Source: CAYVIB01 sp964451365 (GTDB taxonomy: Bacteria; Pseudomonadota; Gammaproteobacteria; Pseudomonadales; Cellvibrionaceae). Taken from it: a DNA stretch of 43,746 bases. Position numbers and translations under genes: made by a program. Numbering within the stretch: the first letter of the stretch is position 1; each line of letters starts with the position of its first letter. The notes below the pieces were generated by a model. It worked only from the letters and a program-made list of their open reading frames with translations, was not told where the DNA came from and did no database searches. The stretch is taken from contig CAYVIB010000040.1 in assembly GCA_964451365.1 (NCBI GenBank), positions 1-43,746 of the forward strand, given 5' to 3'. Of this stretch, positions 33,853-42,874 are shown piece after piece.

Positions 33853-36002
33853 CGGATTCACGGCCTACGACCGATTTTATAAAGTGGGCCGAGGCGGAGC
33901 AGCGTCTCGGCATCCTGGAATGGCTGCGTCCCGGGGAATACCAGCGCGCCGAGGCGGTGATCGGGGATATGAAATCCCTCGGCATCCGCCAGCTGCGCAC
34001 CGGCATCTCCTGGGCGGACTCCCATACCGACGCGGGCCGCGAATGGTTTGACTGGCTGATTCCGAAGCTGGCGAAGGAGGTCGAACTGCTGCCCTGCTTC
34101 ACCTACACACCGCCGTCGATGGGCATTGAATACAAAACCTCGTCGCCTCCCCGGGAACCCCGGGCCTACGCCGATTTCATCGATGTAATGATCACCCGCT
34201 ACGGCGATTATTTTGACTGGATCGAGCTGTGGAACGAGCCCAACAACCTGAATGACTGGGACTGGCACCTGGACCCGGACTGGAACACCTTTGCCTCAAT
34301 GATCGGCATGGCCGCCTCCTGGGCGCGGGAGCGGGGCAAAAAGACGGTACTGGCGGGCATGTGCCCCACCGACCCCAACTGGATCAACCTGATGTGCGCG
34401 CGCGGCGTGGTGAACGTGGTGGACGCCATCGGCATCCACGGCTTTCCCGGCACCTGGGAATTCAGTGGCGAGCGCTGGGATGAAAAGATCGGCAAGATCC
34501 GGGCAGTGCTCAATAACTACGGGCTCTCGCCGGAGATCTGGATCACCGAGGTGGGTTATTCCACCTGGCGACACGACGAAATCAAGCAGGTAAAAACACT
34601 GATGGAAGTCCTGCTGGCGCCGGCGGATCGCATCTACTGGTATTCCGCCTACGACCTGCATCCCTACGAATGCCACCAGGACGGCTTTCACGAGGACGAG
34701 CGCCACTACCACTTCGGCCTCAAAACCGCCGATGGCGTGCCCAAACTTGCCTACCGCGTCTGGCAGGAGGGGGGGCTCCGCGCCCTGTTTAAATTGAGCG
34801 AGGCGGTGTTCGACAGCAGCGCCGGCCTCAGTCGAGAGCCGGAAGCCGTCACCCGCGACGCCCGCCACGGCATTACCATCATTCCGCCCAAGCCAGAGAA
34901 GCGACCGGTGCTGATTACCGGCGGCGCCGGTTTTGTCGGCACCAACGTGGCGGAGCGCCTGCTGCAACAGGGCGAGTCGGTACTGATTTTCGACAACCTC
35001 GGGCGCAGCGGCGTGGAGCAGAACCTCGAGCGCCTGTGTGACGAATACGGCCATCGCGTGCAACTGGAAATTGCCGATATTCGCGACGCTCACCTGGTGC
35101 GCAATGCCGTCAACCAGGCTTCGCGCATATTTCACTTTGCCGCCCAGGTGGCGGTGACCACCAGCGTGGATAACCCGCACCGGGATTTTGAAGTCAACGC
35201 CCGCGGCACGCTGAATCTCCTGGAGGCGATGCGGGCCATGGACAACCCGCCGCCCATGCTGTTCACCTCCACCAACAAGGTATACGGCGCGCTGGAAAAC
35301 CTGGCCCTGGCCAGGCAGGGCGAGCGTTACTGGCCCGTCTCCGGGGACTACGCGGACGGCATTGATGAGAGCCGGCCGCTGGACTTCCACAGCCCCTACG
35401 GATGCTCCAAGGGTACCGCGGACCAGTATGTGCTGGATTATGCCCGCACCTACGGCATTCCCGCAGTGGTATTCCGCATGAGTTGTATCTACGGCCCCCA
35501 CCAGTTCGGCACGGAAGACCAGGGCTGGGTGGCGCACTTCCTGATCCAGGCTCTGAAAGGCAAACCCCTGACCCTGTACGGCGATGGCCGCCAGCTACGC
35601 GACATCCTGTACGTGGGCGACCTGGTGAACGCCATGCTGCTGGCCCACGACAACATCCATCGGTTGTCGGGCAAAGCCTTCAATATCGGGGGAGGAGTGA
35701 ACAACAGCACCAGCCTGCTGGAAGTGCTCGGGCGGATCGAAGCCATGACCGGCGAACGCTGTCGCTATTCGTTTTCCGACTGGCGGGTGGGGGACCAGAA
35801 ATACTACGTCTCCGATACGCGCCGGTTCCGGGAACTGACCGGCTGGGAACCATCCACGTCCATCGATGAGGGGCTGGATCGGCTTTACCGCTGGGTTCTG
35901 GACAACCTGGTTGAATACCAGCCACGCGTCTTCCGGGAGCGGCGTAAATTTACCAAACCAAGAAAAAAAACCGGAGTCATCACTAATGCTATCGTCAGGT
36001 AA
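33849..36002 (+). CDS. Fusion: clan-A glycoside hydrolase domain plus CDP-paratose-2-epimerase-like SDR, 717 aa
   Basis: ATG at 33849 overlaps the previous stop by 4 bases (ATGA). Residues ~1-335 are a (beta/alpha)8 glycosidase without signal peptide: IELWNEPNN provides acid/base Glu130 and IWITEVGYS nucleophile Glu234, so the active-site pair is intact. After a linker (~336-350), residues ~352-690 are an extended SDR: GGAGFVG (358-364), DNLGRSGVEQNLERL, Tyr517/Lys521 in YGCSK, and MSCIYGPHQFGTEDQGWV. The DNL-x-R-x-G-x-x-x-NL and GTEDQGW patterns match CDP-paratose/tyvelose 2-epimerases. Joining a glycosidase to a nucleotide-sugar epimerase in one cytoplasmic protein is unusual; it may release and re-process a sugar, or the barrel may act as a glycan-binding or transglycosylating unit. 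The frame is continuous, so the fusion is real in this sequence. Confidence 0.85.
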   Translation: MTDSRPTTDFIKWAEAEQRLGILEWLRPGEYQRAEAVIGDMKSLGIRQLRTGISWADSHTDAGREWFDWLIPKLAKEVELLPCFTYTPPSMGIEYKTSSPPREPRAYADFIDVMITRYGDYFDWIELWNEPNNLNDWDWHLDPDWNTFASMIGMAASWARERGKKTVLAGMCPTDPNWINLMCARGVVNVVDAIGIHGFPGTWEFSGERWDEKIGKIRAVLNNYGLSPEIWITEVGYSTWRHDEIKQVKTLMEVLLAPADRIYWYSAYDLHPYECHQDGFHEDERHYHFGLKTADGVPKLAYRVWQEGGLRALFKLSEAVFDSSAGLSREPEAVTRDARHGITIIPPKPEKRPVLITGGAGFVGTNVAERLLQQGESVLIFDNLGRSGVEQNLERLCDEYGHRVQLEIADIRDAHLVRNAVNQASRIFHFAAQVAVTTSVDNPHRDFEVNARGTLNLLEAMRAMDNPPPMLFTSTNKVYGALENLALARQGERYWPVSGDYADGIDESRPLDFHSPYGCSKGTADQYVLDYARTYGIPAVVFRMSCIYGPHQFGTEDQGWVAHFLIQALKGKPLTLYGDGRQLRDILYVGDLVNAMLLAHDNIHRLSGKAFNIGGGVNNSTSLLEVLGRIEAMTGERCRYSFSDWRVGDQKYYVSDTRRFRELTGWEPSTSIDEGLDRLYRWVLDNLVEYQPRVFRERRKFTKPRKKTGVITNAIVR

Positions 36003-37026
36003 TTCCGTACGTTCAGATAACACTGACTATCGTGAACTTCCCCTGACCAAAAAATCACCGGCAACGGCCCGCATGCGTTCGGGCCGCCTGATTGAGCCGG
36101 GCCGATTTGTGGTCGAAGCCTGTTCCCCGCCCGAATACGGGCCGGCGGATATCATTGTCCGCCTCGAGGGGTGTGGCGTGTGCGCCTCCAGCATGCCGGT
36201 GTGGGAGGGCCGAAGGTGGTTTGATTATCCCCTCGGGCCCGGCGCGCCGGGGCACGAAGGCTGGGGCACGATTGTCGCCACCGGCGAGGAAGTGGAATTT
36301 CTCAAGCCCGGGCAGCGGGTTGCCTGCCTGGCGGAGAACGCCTATTCCGAATTCGTTTCGCTGCCGGCCACCCATGCGGTGGTGCTGCCTCCCAGCCTGG
36401 ACAACCTTCCTTTTCCCGGCGAAGCCATCGGCTGCGCCATGAATATTTTCCGCCGCTCCCAGGTCCGGCCCGGCCACACGGTGGCCATTATCGGCGCCGG
36501 TTTCCTGGGGCTGCTGCTGGTCCAGCTGTCGGTGGCCGCCGGCGCCCAGGTGGCGGTTTTTTCGCGGCGTGAATCCGTTCGCGAACTGGCCAAACAATTC
36601 GGCGCTTTCGCCGCTTTTGATACCGAGGACTGGTGGGGAAATGCGCACAAGTTGGTTGAAATGACAAAAGGTTTCGGTTGCGAGCGGGTAATCGAGGTAA
36701 CTGGCCTGCAGTTTGCTTTGGATACGGCGACCGAACTGGTGGCCGAATACGGCAGGCTCGTCATCGGCGGTTATCACCAGGACGGACAGCGACAGATCAA
36801 TATGCAGAAATGGAACTGGCGGGCAATCGATGTCATTAACGCCCACGAGCGGGACACGCTCCAGTGTATCAGCGGTATCCGCGCGGCCGTTAAAGCCACC
36901 GACGACGGGCGTATCCAGCCGCGGGATTTACTAACGCATTGTTTCAGCCTCGATCAACTGGACCTGGCGTTCAAGACCATGGTTGAACGCCCGGAAGGTT
37001 TTATTAAAGGGTGGGTAAAAATATGA
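35986..37026 (+). CDS. Medium-chain (MDR) zinc-type dehydrogenase, 346 aa
   Basis: ATG at 35986 has CCGGAG about 10 nt upstream and overlaps the fusion gene by 17 bases. N-terminal catalytic domain: GCGVCASS (catalytic Cys) and GAPGHEGWG (His-Glu) fit a zinc site; the four-Cys structural zinc lobe of classical alcohol dehydrogenases is missing. Rossmann domain: AIIGAGFLGLL (about 166-176). Such enzymes oxidise polyol, cyclitol or sugar hydroxyls with NAD(P); relatives act in aminocyclitol pathways. Paired with the Gfo/Idh/MocA enzyme downstream, it may interconvert a hydroxyl and a keto group on a sugar or cyclitol. Cytoplasmic. Confidence 0.8.
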   Translation: MLSSGNSVRSDNTDYRELPLTKKSPATARMRSGRLIEPGRFVVEACSPPEYGPADIIVRLEGCGVCASSMPVWEGRRWFDYPLGPGAPGHEGWGTIVATGEEVEFLKPGQRVACLAENAYSEFVSLPATHAVVLPPSLDNLPFPGEAIGCAMNIFRRSQVRPGHTVAIIGAGFLGLLLVQLSVAAGAQVAVFSRRESVRELAKQFGAFAAFDTEDWWGNAHKLVEMTKGFGCERVIEVTGLQFALDTATELVAEYGRLVIGGYHQDGQRQINMQKWNWRAIDVINAHERDTLQCISGIRAAVKATDDGRIQPRDLLTHCFSLDQLDLAFKTMVERPEGFIKGWVKI

Positions 37027-38072
37027 AAGCGGCGGTTTTTGACATGTTTAATCCGCGCTCCAGCGACGGCGCGGCCAAAACCGGGGCGCCCGCTGTTCCC
37101 CGTCTGGGGTTTATCGGCACGGGCTGGATCGGACGACTTCGCATGCAGGCGTTGTACGATGCCCAGTGCTCCGCGTTTACAGCGGTTCACGACCCATGCG
37201 TTAAATCAGCACGGGCCGCGGCGGAAATTGCCGGCAACACCACAATATGCGAAACCATGGATGAGGTGCTGACGAGCGATGTGGACGGCGTGGTCATCGC
37301 AACGCCCAGCGCCATGCACGCCAAACAGTGCATCCAGGCGTTGCGCGGCGGCAAGGCGGTGTTCTGCCAGAAACCGCTGGCGCGAACCCTGCTGGAAACC
37401 GAGGATGTTATCCAGACGGCGTGCGCGGTCAACCGCCTGCTGGGGGTGGATTTTTCCTACCGCTACCTGGCCGGCATGGACACCTTGCGCAGCCTGATTA
37501 CCAGCGGCGAACTGGGCGATATTTACGCCGCCGACCTGGTGTTTCACAACGCCTACGGCCCCGACAAGGCCTGGTTTTACGACGTCAAATCCGCCGGCGG
37601 GGGCTGTGTGATCGACCTGGGTATCCACCTGGTGGACATGGCGATATGGCTGCTGGAAAAACGGGATATCTACGGCGTTTCCAGCCAGCTTTTCCGCAAG
37701 GGCCAGCGCATGTCGCGGCCTTACACCGAAGTGGAGGACTACGCCACCGCCAATTTTCACGCCGGCGACACGGCCGTGCGCCTGTGCTGTTCCTGGAACC
37801 TGCACGCCGGGCGCGACGCGGTGATCGAGGCCCATTTCCACGGTACCCGGGGCGGCGCCGCCATTCGCAACGTCAACGGCTCGTTCTACGACTTTGAAAC
37901 ATTTCTCTTCAACGGCACCCGCCAGCACAAGATCGCGGGTTATCCGGATGCCTGGGGCGGCCGCGCCCTGACCCGCTGGGTGAACCAGCTTGGCTCCTCC
38001 AAAGCTTTTGATCCCGATGTGGAACCGGTCGTAACGGTTGCCGATGTCATCGACAGAATTTATGGCCGGTGA
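37023..38072 (+). CDS. Gfo/Idh/MocA family oxidoreductase, 349 aa
   Basis: ATG at 37023 overlaps the upstream stop (ATGA). After a ~25-residue N-terminal extension, LGFIGTGWIG (28-37) begins the Rossmann fold. The usual EKP catalytic motif reads CQKPLAR (about 117-123), keeping the Lys but replacing Glu with Gln. GGGCVIDLGIHLVDMAIWLL (about 196-215) is the conserved segment with the substrate-binding Asp and His. Family members oxidise or reduce sugars, inositols and nucleotide sugars. The neighbouring MDR enzyme suggests a two-step redox change on one intermediate. Cytoplasmic. Confidence 0.85.
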   Translation: MKAAVFDMFNPRSSDGAAKTGAPAVPRLGFIGTGWIGRLRMQALYDAQCSAFTAVHDPCVKSARAAAEIAGNTTICETMDEVLTSDVDGVVIATPSAMHAKQCIQALRGGKAVFCQKPLARTLLETEDVIQTACAVNRLLGVDFSYRYLAGMDTLRSLITSGELGDIYAADLVFHNAYGPDKAWFYDVKSAGGGCVIDLGIHLVDMAIWLLEKRDIYGVSSQLFRKGQRMSRPYTEVEDYATANFHAGDTAVRLCCSWNLHAGRDAVIEAHFHGTRGGAAIRNVNGSFYDFETFLFNGTRQHKIAGYPDAWGGRALTRWVNQLGSSKAFDPDVEPVVTVADVIDRIYGR

Positions 38073-38138
38073 GGACGTGGGGCCAATGATGATTGCGGGG
38101 CGGATGAAAATAGCGAGGCCGATAAAGGTCAGGCGCCG

Positions 38139-39269
38139 ATGAAGGTATTGATGACCGGGGACACCCTCGGCGGTGTCTGGACCTACTGCATGGAACTTTG
38201 CGCCGCGTTGCGCTCGTTTTCGGTGGAGGTGGTGCTGGCAACCATGGGTCGCCGCCTGTCGGAGGAGCAGTACAGCCAGGTCAACGCATTGGACAATGTC
38301 GACATACGCGAAAGCGACTACCGCCTGTGCTGGATGCAGGACCCGTGGGATGACGTGGAAAAAGCGGGCGAGTGGCTGCTGGCACTGGAGCGGGAGGTCC
38401 AACCGGACCTGGTGCACCTGAACGACCTCGGCCACGGCGGTCTGCCCTGGAAGTCCCCGGTGCTGCTGGTGGGGCATTCGTGTGTCCTGTCCTGGTGGCA
38501 GGCGGTCAAAAAGCAGTCCGCGCCGGAAGAAGACTGGCAGCGCTACCGGCAGGTAGTGACCAGGGGGGTACAACAGGCCACCCTGGTGGCGGCACCGACC
38601 CAGGCCATGCTGTCGGAACTGCTCAAATACTACGGGCCGGCCAGAGCGGCGTTGGTGCTGCCCAATGGGCGCGACTTCCCGCGTCTGAATTCACCTTATG
38701 CGGCCGCGCCCCAGCCCTATATTTTTGCCGCCGGCCGGGTGTGGGACGAAGCCAAGAACCTCAACGCCCTGGCCAGTGTGGCGTTAATGCTGCCCTGGCC
38801 GGTATACGTGGCGGGCGAACACAGGGACCCCAACGGCGGCAGCGTTCACCTGCCGGGCGTTCGTCACCTTGGGATGGTGTCGCCGCGCGAGATGGAAGTC
38901 TGGCTGGGGAAGGCCGCCATTTATGTGGCGCCCGCCCACTACGAGCCGTTTGGCCTGGCGATTCTGGAAGCCGCGCGCGCCGGTTGTGTGCTGGTGGTGG
39001 GGGATATTCCCAGCCTGCGTGAAATCTGGGGTAGCACCGCCGTGTACGTGAATCCGGCTGACCCCCAGGCGCTGAAGGACGCACTTCTGGCCCTGATCAA
39101 TGACCCAACCCGGCGGCGCCAGCTGGCGCAACAAAGCTGGGAGCGGGCCCGGCGTTTTTCCGCCACCGCCATGGCCGCCAGTTACACGCGTTGTTACCAC
39201 TTGCTGGCGCGTAACAAACCGCCGCAAACCGGCAGTTCAGACCCACAATCGATGGGAGTCAGAGTATGA
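38139..39269 (+). CDS. GT4-family glycosyltransferase, 376 aa
   Basis: ATG at 38139 follows AAAGGTCAGGCGCCG; a 66-base gap, with several alternative ATGs, separates it from the previous gene. GT-B fold: N-terminal TGDTLGGVWTYCMELC loop, PNGRDFP near 172, FAAGRVWDEAKN near 192 (the R/K phosphate-binding segment) and HYEPFGLAILEA near 266, the EX7E motif of retaining GT4 enzymes. No membrane segment. Donor unknown; UDP-xylose or the epimerised sugar from the upstream genes is a reasonable guess. Its stop overlaps the following start by 4 bases. Confidence 0.85.
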   Translation: MKVLMTGDTLGGVWTYCMELCAALRSFSVEVVLATMGRRLSEEQYSQVNALDNVDIRESDYRLCWMQDPWDDVEKAGEWLLALEREVQPDLVHLNDLGHGGLPWKSPVLLVGHSCVLSWWQAVKKQSAPEEDWQRYRQVVTRGVQQATLVAAPTQAMLSELLKYYGPARAALVLPNGRDFPRLNSPYAAAPQPYIFAAGRVWDEAKNLNALASVALMLPWPVYVAGEHRDPNGGSVHLPGVRHLGMVSPREMEVWLGKAAIYVAPAHYEPFGLAILEAARAGCVLVVGDIPSLREIWGSTAVYVNPADPQALKDALLALINDPTRRRQLAQQSWERARRFSATAMAASYTRCYHLLARNKPPQTGSSDPQSMGVRV

Positions 39270-40459
39270 GATTCAGCCTTTTTTACCACTCGTTGGTATC
39301 CGACTGGAATCACGGCAACGCCCACTTTTTGCGGGGCGTGGTTAGCGAGCTCTTGAATCGCGGGCACCAGGTCAAGGTGTATGAACCGACGGACAGTTGG
39401 AGCCGGAAGAACCTGATCACCGACCATGGAGTGGAAGCGCTGGAGCAGTTCCACGAATTCTATCCCCGCCTGTCCAGCCGCCTGTATCACCGCGATGGAC
39501 TGGATATGGAAAAAGTGGCCGCTGATTCCGATGTGGTGATCGTGCACGAATGGAACGACCCCTGGCTGGTGAACGGTTTTGGCGAGCTGCGCAACCGGGT
39601 CGAACAAGGCGGCAATAATCAGCTCGCGTTTCGCCTGCTGTTCCACGACACCCATCACCGGGCCATCAGCAATCCGCTCTGGCTGAAGCGGTTCAAACTG
39701 GAGAACTATGACGGCGTGCTGGCCTTCGGCGATGTACTGGCGGATGTCTATCGCGACAACGGCATGGCCAATAGCGTCTGGACCTGGCACGAGGCGGCCG
39801 ATACCTCGGTGTTTTACCCGCGACCCCAAAATGACGAATTCCCCAAGGGCGACCTGGTATGGATCGGCAACTGGGGCGACGACGAGCGCACGCGGGAACT
39901 GGAGGCCTTCCTGTTTCGGCCGGCACGCGAGCTGTCGCTGAAATGTCATATCCATGGTGTGCGCTACCCGAAAGAGGTGTTGCAGACGCTGACCGAAAAC
40001 AACATCGCCTGGTGCGGCTGGCTGGCAAATTTCCGCGTGCCGGAGGTATTCGCCAACCACAGGGTGACTGTTCATGTCCCGCGCGGCTACTACGCCGATG
40101 TGCTGCCGGGTATCCCCACCATTCGCCCGTTTGAAGCCATGGCCTGTGGTATTCCACTGATCACCACGCCGTGGAGGGACAGCGAGCATTTGTTTACAGC
40201 GGGCGAAGACTACCTGGTCGCCCACGATACCGCTGAAATGAAAACTTATTTGCGCCTGATACTGAACGACCCTGATTTTGCCGGTGAGATGGTTGAGCGC
40301 GCGTTGCAGACCATCCGCAACCGGCATACCTGCGGCCACCGGGTGGAGCAGCTGTTAAAAATCTGCCGGGAAATCGGTGCGGGCGGGGTAACGAACAATC
40401 CCCGGGCGTTTTCGGGCGCAACAAAAAAGGGAGGTAAGCATTTACATGCCGTTAACTAA
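39266..40459 (+). CDS. CgeB-like glycosyltransferase 1, 397 aa
   Basis: ATG at 39266 in an ATGA overlap. GT-B type protein with YHSLVSDWNHGNAHFLRG at the N-terminus, FHDTHHRA (about 132-139), and the C-terminal donor-site segment TIRPFEAMACGIPLIT (about 286-301) followed by SEHLF-x-AGEDYLV. This ending is the hallmark of CgeB / Glyco_trans_1_2 proteins, named from Bacillus spore maturation and present in many glycosylation clusters. No membrane helix. First of three CgeB-like proteins in a row; it is the most divergent of the three. Confidence 0.78.
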   Translation: MRFSLFYHSLVSDWNHGNAHFLRGVVSELLNRGHQVKVYEPTDSWSRKNLITDHGVEALEQFHEFYPRLSSRLYHRDGLDMEKVAADSDVVIVHEWNDPWLVNGFGELRNRVEQGGNNQLAFRLLFHDTHHRAISNPLWLKRFKLENYDGVLAFGDVLADVYRDNGMANSVWTWHEAADTSVFYPRPQNDEFPKGDLVWIGNWGDDERTRELEAFLFRPARELSLKCHIHGVRYPKEVLQTLTENNIAWCGWLANFRVPEVFANHRVTVHVPRGYYADVLPGIPTIRPFEAMACGIPLITTPWRDSEHLFTAGEDYLVAHDTAEMKTYLRLILNDPDFAGEMVERALQTIRNRHTCGHRVEQLLKICREIGAGGVTNNPRAFSGATKKGGKHLHAVN

Positions 40460-41579
40460 TCCAATGAAAATCAAGCCACTGAAAATTGCTTTTTTCGGCT
40501 CCAGCCTGGTCTCTTCCTACTGGAACGGTGCCGCGACCTATTACCGCGGCATAATCAAGGCCCTGGCGGAGCTGGGCCACGATATTACTTTTTATGAGCC
40601 GGACGCCCTTGACCGGCAGGCACACCGCGACATGGACGACCCGGACTGGGCGCGTGTGGTGGTTTACCAGCCGGACGAATACACCTCGACAAAAATGTTG
40701 AGCGAGGCGCAGCACGCGGACATTATCGTAAAAGCCAGCGGCGTGGGTGTGCTGGACGAGTGGCTGGAACGGGAAGTCATTGCCTTTCGCACCGACTTCT
40801 CCCACGCAAACACTTTTCGCGTATTCTGGGATGTGGACGCGCCGGCGACCCTTGAGCGGGTGCACAATAACCCGTCCGACCATTTTCGCTCGCTGATTCC
40901 GCAGTACGACATGGTACTGACCTACGGCGGCGGCCAACCGGTGGTGGACGAATACACCGCCCTGGGCGCGCGCTTCTGCCTGCCCATCTATAACGCTGTG
41001 GACCCGGATGTGCATTTTCCGGTGAAGGCGGAACCGCGGTTCCAAGGCACCCTGGGCTTTTTGGGCAATAACCTGCCTGATCGCGAAAGCCGGGTGCGCG
41101 AGTATTTTCTCAAGGCCGTGGAAGCCCTGCCCGAGGAAAAATTTTTATTGGGCGGCAGCGGCTGGGAACACTACGACAAACGTTACCCAAACCTGGATTA
41201 CCTCGGCCACGTCTACGTGCGCGACCACAACGCGTTTAACTGCGGTTTGCTGGCGGTGTTGAATATCAACCGCGACAGCATGGCGCGCAACGGCTTTTCG
41301 CCGCCGACGCGGGTTTTCGAAGCGGCGGGCGCCGGCGCCTGCCTGATCATGGATCGCTGGGACGGCGCGGAACAATTTCTCGAACCCGGCGAAGAGGTTC
41401 TGCTGGCTTCGAGCGGGGAGGAAGTGATCGAGCACCTGAAAAACCTGGACCGCGATATGGCCAGGCGCATCGGCGAGGCGGCGCGCAAGCGCATGCTGGA
41501 GGAGCATACCTATCGGCATCGCGCGCGCCAGTTCGAGGAATTGTTCAGGCACCAACTCGCGTTGTACGCCAGTGCGTAG
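40446..41579 (+). CDS. CgeB-like glycosyltransferase 2, 377 aa
   Basis: ATG at 40446 follows GGGAGG at 12 nt; ATG at 40464 is the alternative. It overlaps the previous gene by 14 bases. The N-terminus IAFFGSSLVSSYWNGAATYY aligns with the start of the next protein, so they are close paralogues. FWDVDAPATL (about 121-130) may mark the acceptor or metal region, and PTRVFEAAGAGACLIMD followed by AEQFLEPGEEVLL is the CgeB C-terminal donor site. Cytoplasmic, no signal. Role: addition of one sugar of an oligosaccharide, by inference. Confidence 0.78.
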   Translation: MPLTNPMKIKPLKIAFFGSSLVSSYWNGAATYYRGIIKALAELGHDITFYEPDALDRQAHRDMDDPDWARVVVYQPDEYTSTKMLSEAQHADIIVKASGVGVLDEWLEREVIAFRTDFSHANTFRVFWDVDAPATLERVHNNPSDHFRSLIPQYDMVLTYGGGQPVVDEYTALGARFCLPIYNAVDPDVHFPVKAEPRFQGTLGFLGNNLPDRESRVREYFLKAVEALPEEKFLLGGSGWEHYDKRYPNLDYLGHVYVRDHNAFNCGLLAVLNINRDSMARNGFSPPTRVFEAAGAGACLIMDRWDGAEQFLEPGEEVLLASSGEEVIEHLKNLDRDMARRIGEAARKRMLEEHTYRHRARQFEELFRHQLALYASA

Positions 41580-41622
41580 ATGCCAGTGCACAGATATAAA
41601 TAAGTTGTAAGGGGAGGCACCG

Positions 41623-42762
41623 GTGAAAAAACTCAATATTGTTATTTTTGGCCTGTCCATCACCTCGTCCTGGGGTAACGGGCACGCCACCACGTTTCGA
41701 GGGTTGGTCAAGGCGTTGGCGGCGCGGGGACACCGCGTCGTATTTTTTGAAAAGGATGTTTCCTGGTACGCCTCCAACCGCGACCTGCCAGAACCGCCGT
41801 TCTGCCGCACGATACTCTACCAAGGGCCGGCGGATCTCGCTCCCCACGAGGACATGATCGCCGACGCGGACCTGGTGATATTGGGCTCCTACGTCGCCGA
41901 TGCCCACAGGATCGCCAACAAAATCGTGCAATTGAATCCGTCCTGCTTTGCTTTTTACGATATCGATACGCCGGTGACCATCGCCAAAATGGAAAACGAC
42001 GATTTCGAATACCTTCACCCGGAGATGATTCCCGATTTCGATATCTATTTATCGTTTACCGGCGGACCGATACTGGACCGGCTGGAAAATGAGTTCGGCG
42101 CGCGCATGGCCCGGCCGCTGTACTGCTCCGTCGATACCGATATTTACTACCCGGAAAGCGGCGTGGAAAATTTTATCGAAGCCGACAATCCCTACCAATA
42201 CATTCTCGGTTACCTGGGCACATACAGCGACGATCGCCAGCCCTCCCTGCAAAGCCTGCTGATCGACCCTGCGAAGCAGCTGAACAAAGAGTGTTTCTGC
42301 GTGGCCGGTGCGCAGTATCCGGAGGACCTCGCGTGGCCCGCCAACGTCGAACGGGTGGAACATATTCCACCGCACCAGCACCGCAAGTTTTACAACGCGC
42401 AACGTTTTACCTTGAATATCACCCGCCGGAATATGATGCACGCCGGGTATTCCCCCAGCGTGCGCCTGTTTGAAGCCGGTGCCTGCGGCACGCCGGTTAT
42501 TAGCGACAACTGGCCGGGCATTGAGGAGTTTTTTAACGTCGGTGGGGAAATTCTGGTGGCGGAAAACGGCGAGGATGTTTTGCGGCACCTGAAGATGGAC
42601 GACGGCGAGCGGCGCGAACTGGGCCGCCGCCTGCAGGAGAATATTCTCGCTTCGCACACTTCCGGCCACCGAGCGTACGAGATCGAACTCTACTGGCAGG
42701 AGCTGCAGGACCTGGAACCGGAACCGGAAAGAGACGAATTGGATGATTCGGTTGTTGCCTGA
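41623..42762 (+). CDS. CgeB-like glycosyltransferase 3, 379 aa
   Basis: GTG start at 41623 with the strong site AAGGGGAGG 5 nt before it. N-terminus IVIFGLSITSSWGNGHATTF parallels the preceding gene. FYDIDTPVTI (about 113-122) matches FWDVDAPATL there, and SVRLFEAGACGTPVISD with IEEFFNVGGEILVAENGEDV is the CgeB C-terminal signature. The tail (about 360-379) is very acidic. Duplication followed by divergence suggests two successive, similar transfers onto one acceptor. Confidence 0.8.
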   Translation: MKKLNIVIFGLSITSSWGNGHATTFRGLVKALAARGHRVVFFEKDVSWYASNRDLPEPPFCRTILYQGPADLAPHEDMIADADLVILGSYVADAHRIANKIVQLNPSCFAFYDIDTPVTIAKMENDDFEYLHPEMIPDFDIYLSFTGGPILDRLENEFGARMARPLYCSVDTDIYYPESGVENFIEADNPYQYILGYLGTYSDDRQPSLQSLLIDPAKQLNKECFCVAGAQYPEDLAWPANVERVEHIPPHQHRKFYNAQRFTLNITRRNMMHAGYSPSVRLFEAGACGTPVISDNWPGIEEFFNVGGEILVAENGEDVLRHLKMDDGERRELGRRLQENILASHTSGHRAYEIELYWQELQDLEPEPERDELDDSVVA

Positions 42763-42874
42763 AGAAAAGGGAAAAATTTTTTAAGTTAATTTGTGCCAAA
42801 AGGCAAAAAAAGCGCCCGTTTATTGCTAGGGATGAGATAGGAGACAGGGTTTTACAGAAGGTCGGGAGTGCAGT

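Noticed and set aside
34296..35537. 413-codon minus-strand frame opposite the fusion gene
   Set aside because: GC-rich shadow frame; the plus strand carries two complete domains.
37206..38573. 455-codon minus-strand frame across the Gfo/Idh/MocA and GT4 genes
   Set aside because: Spans two real genes in the opposite direction and has no start signal or motif.
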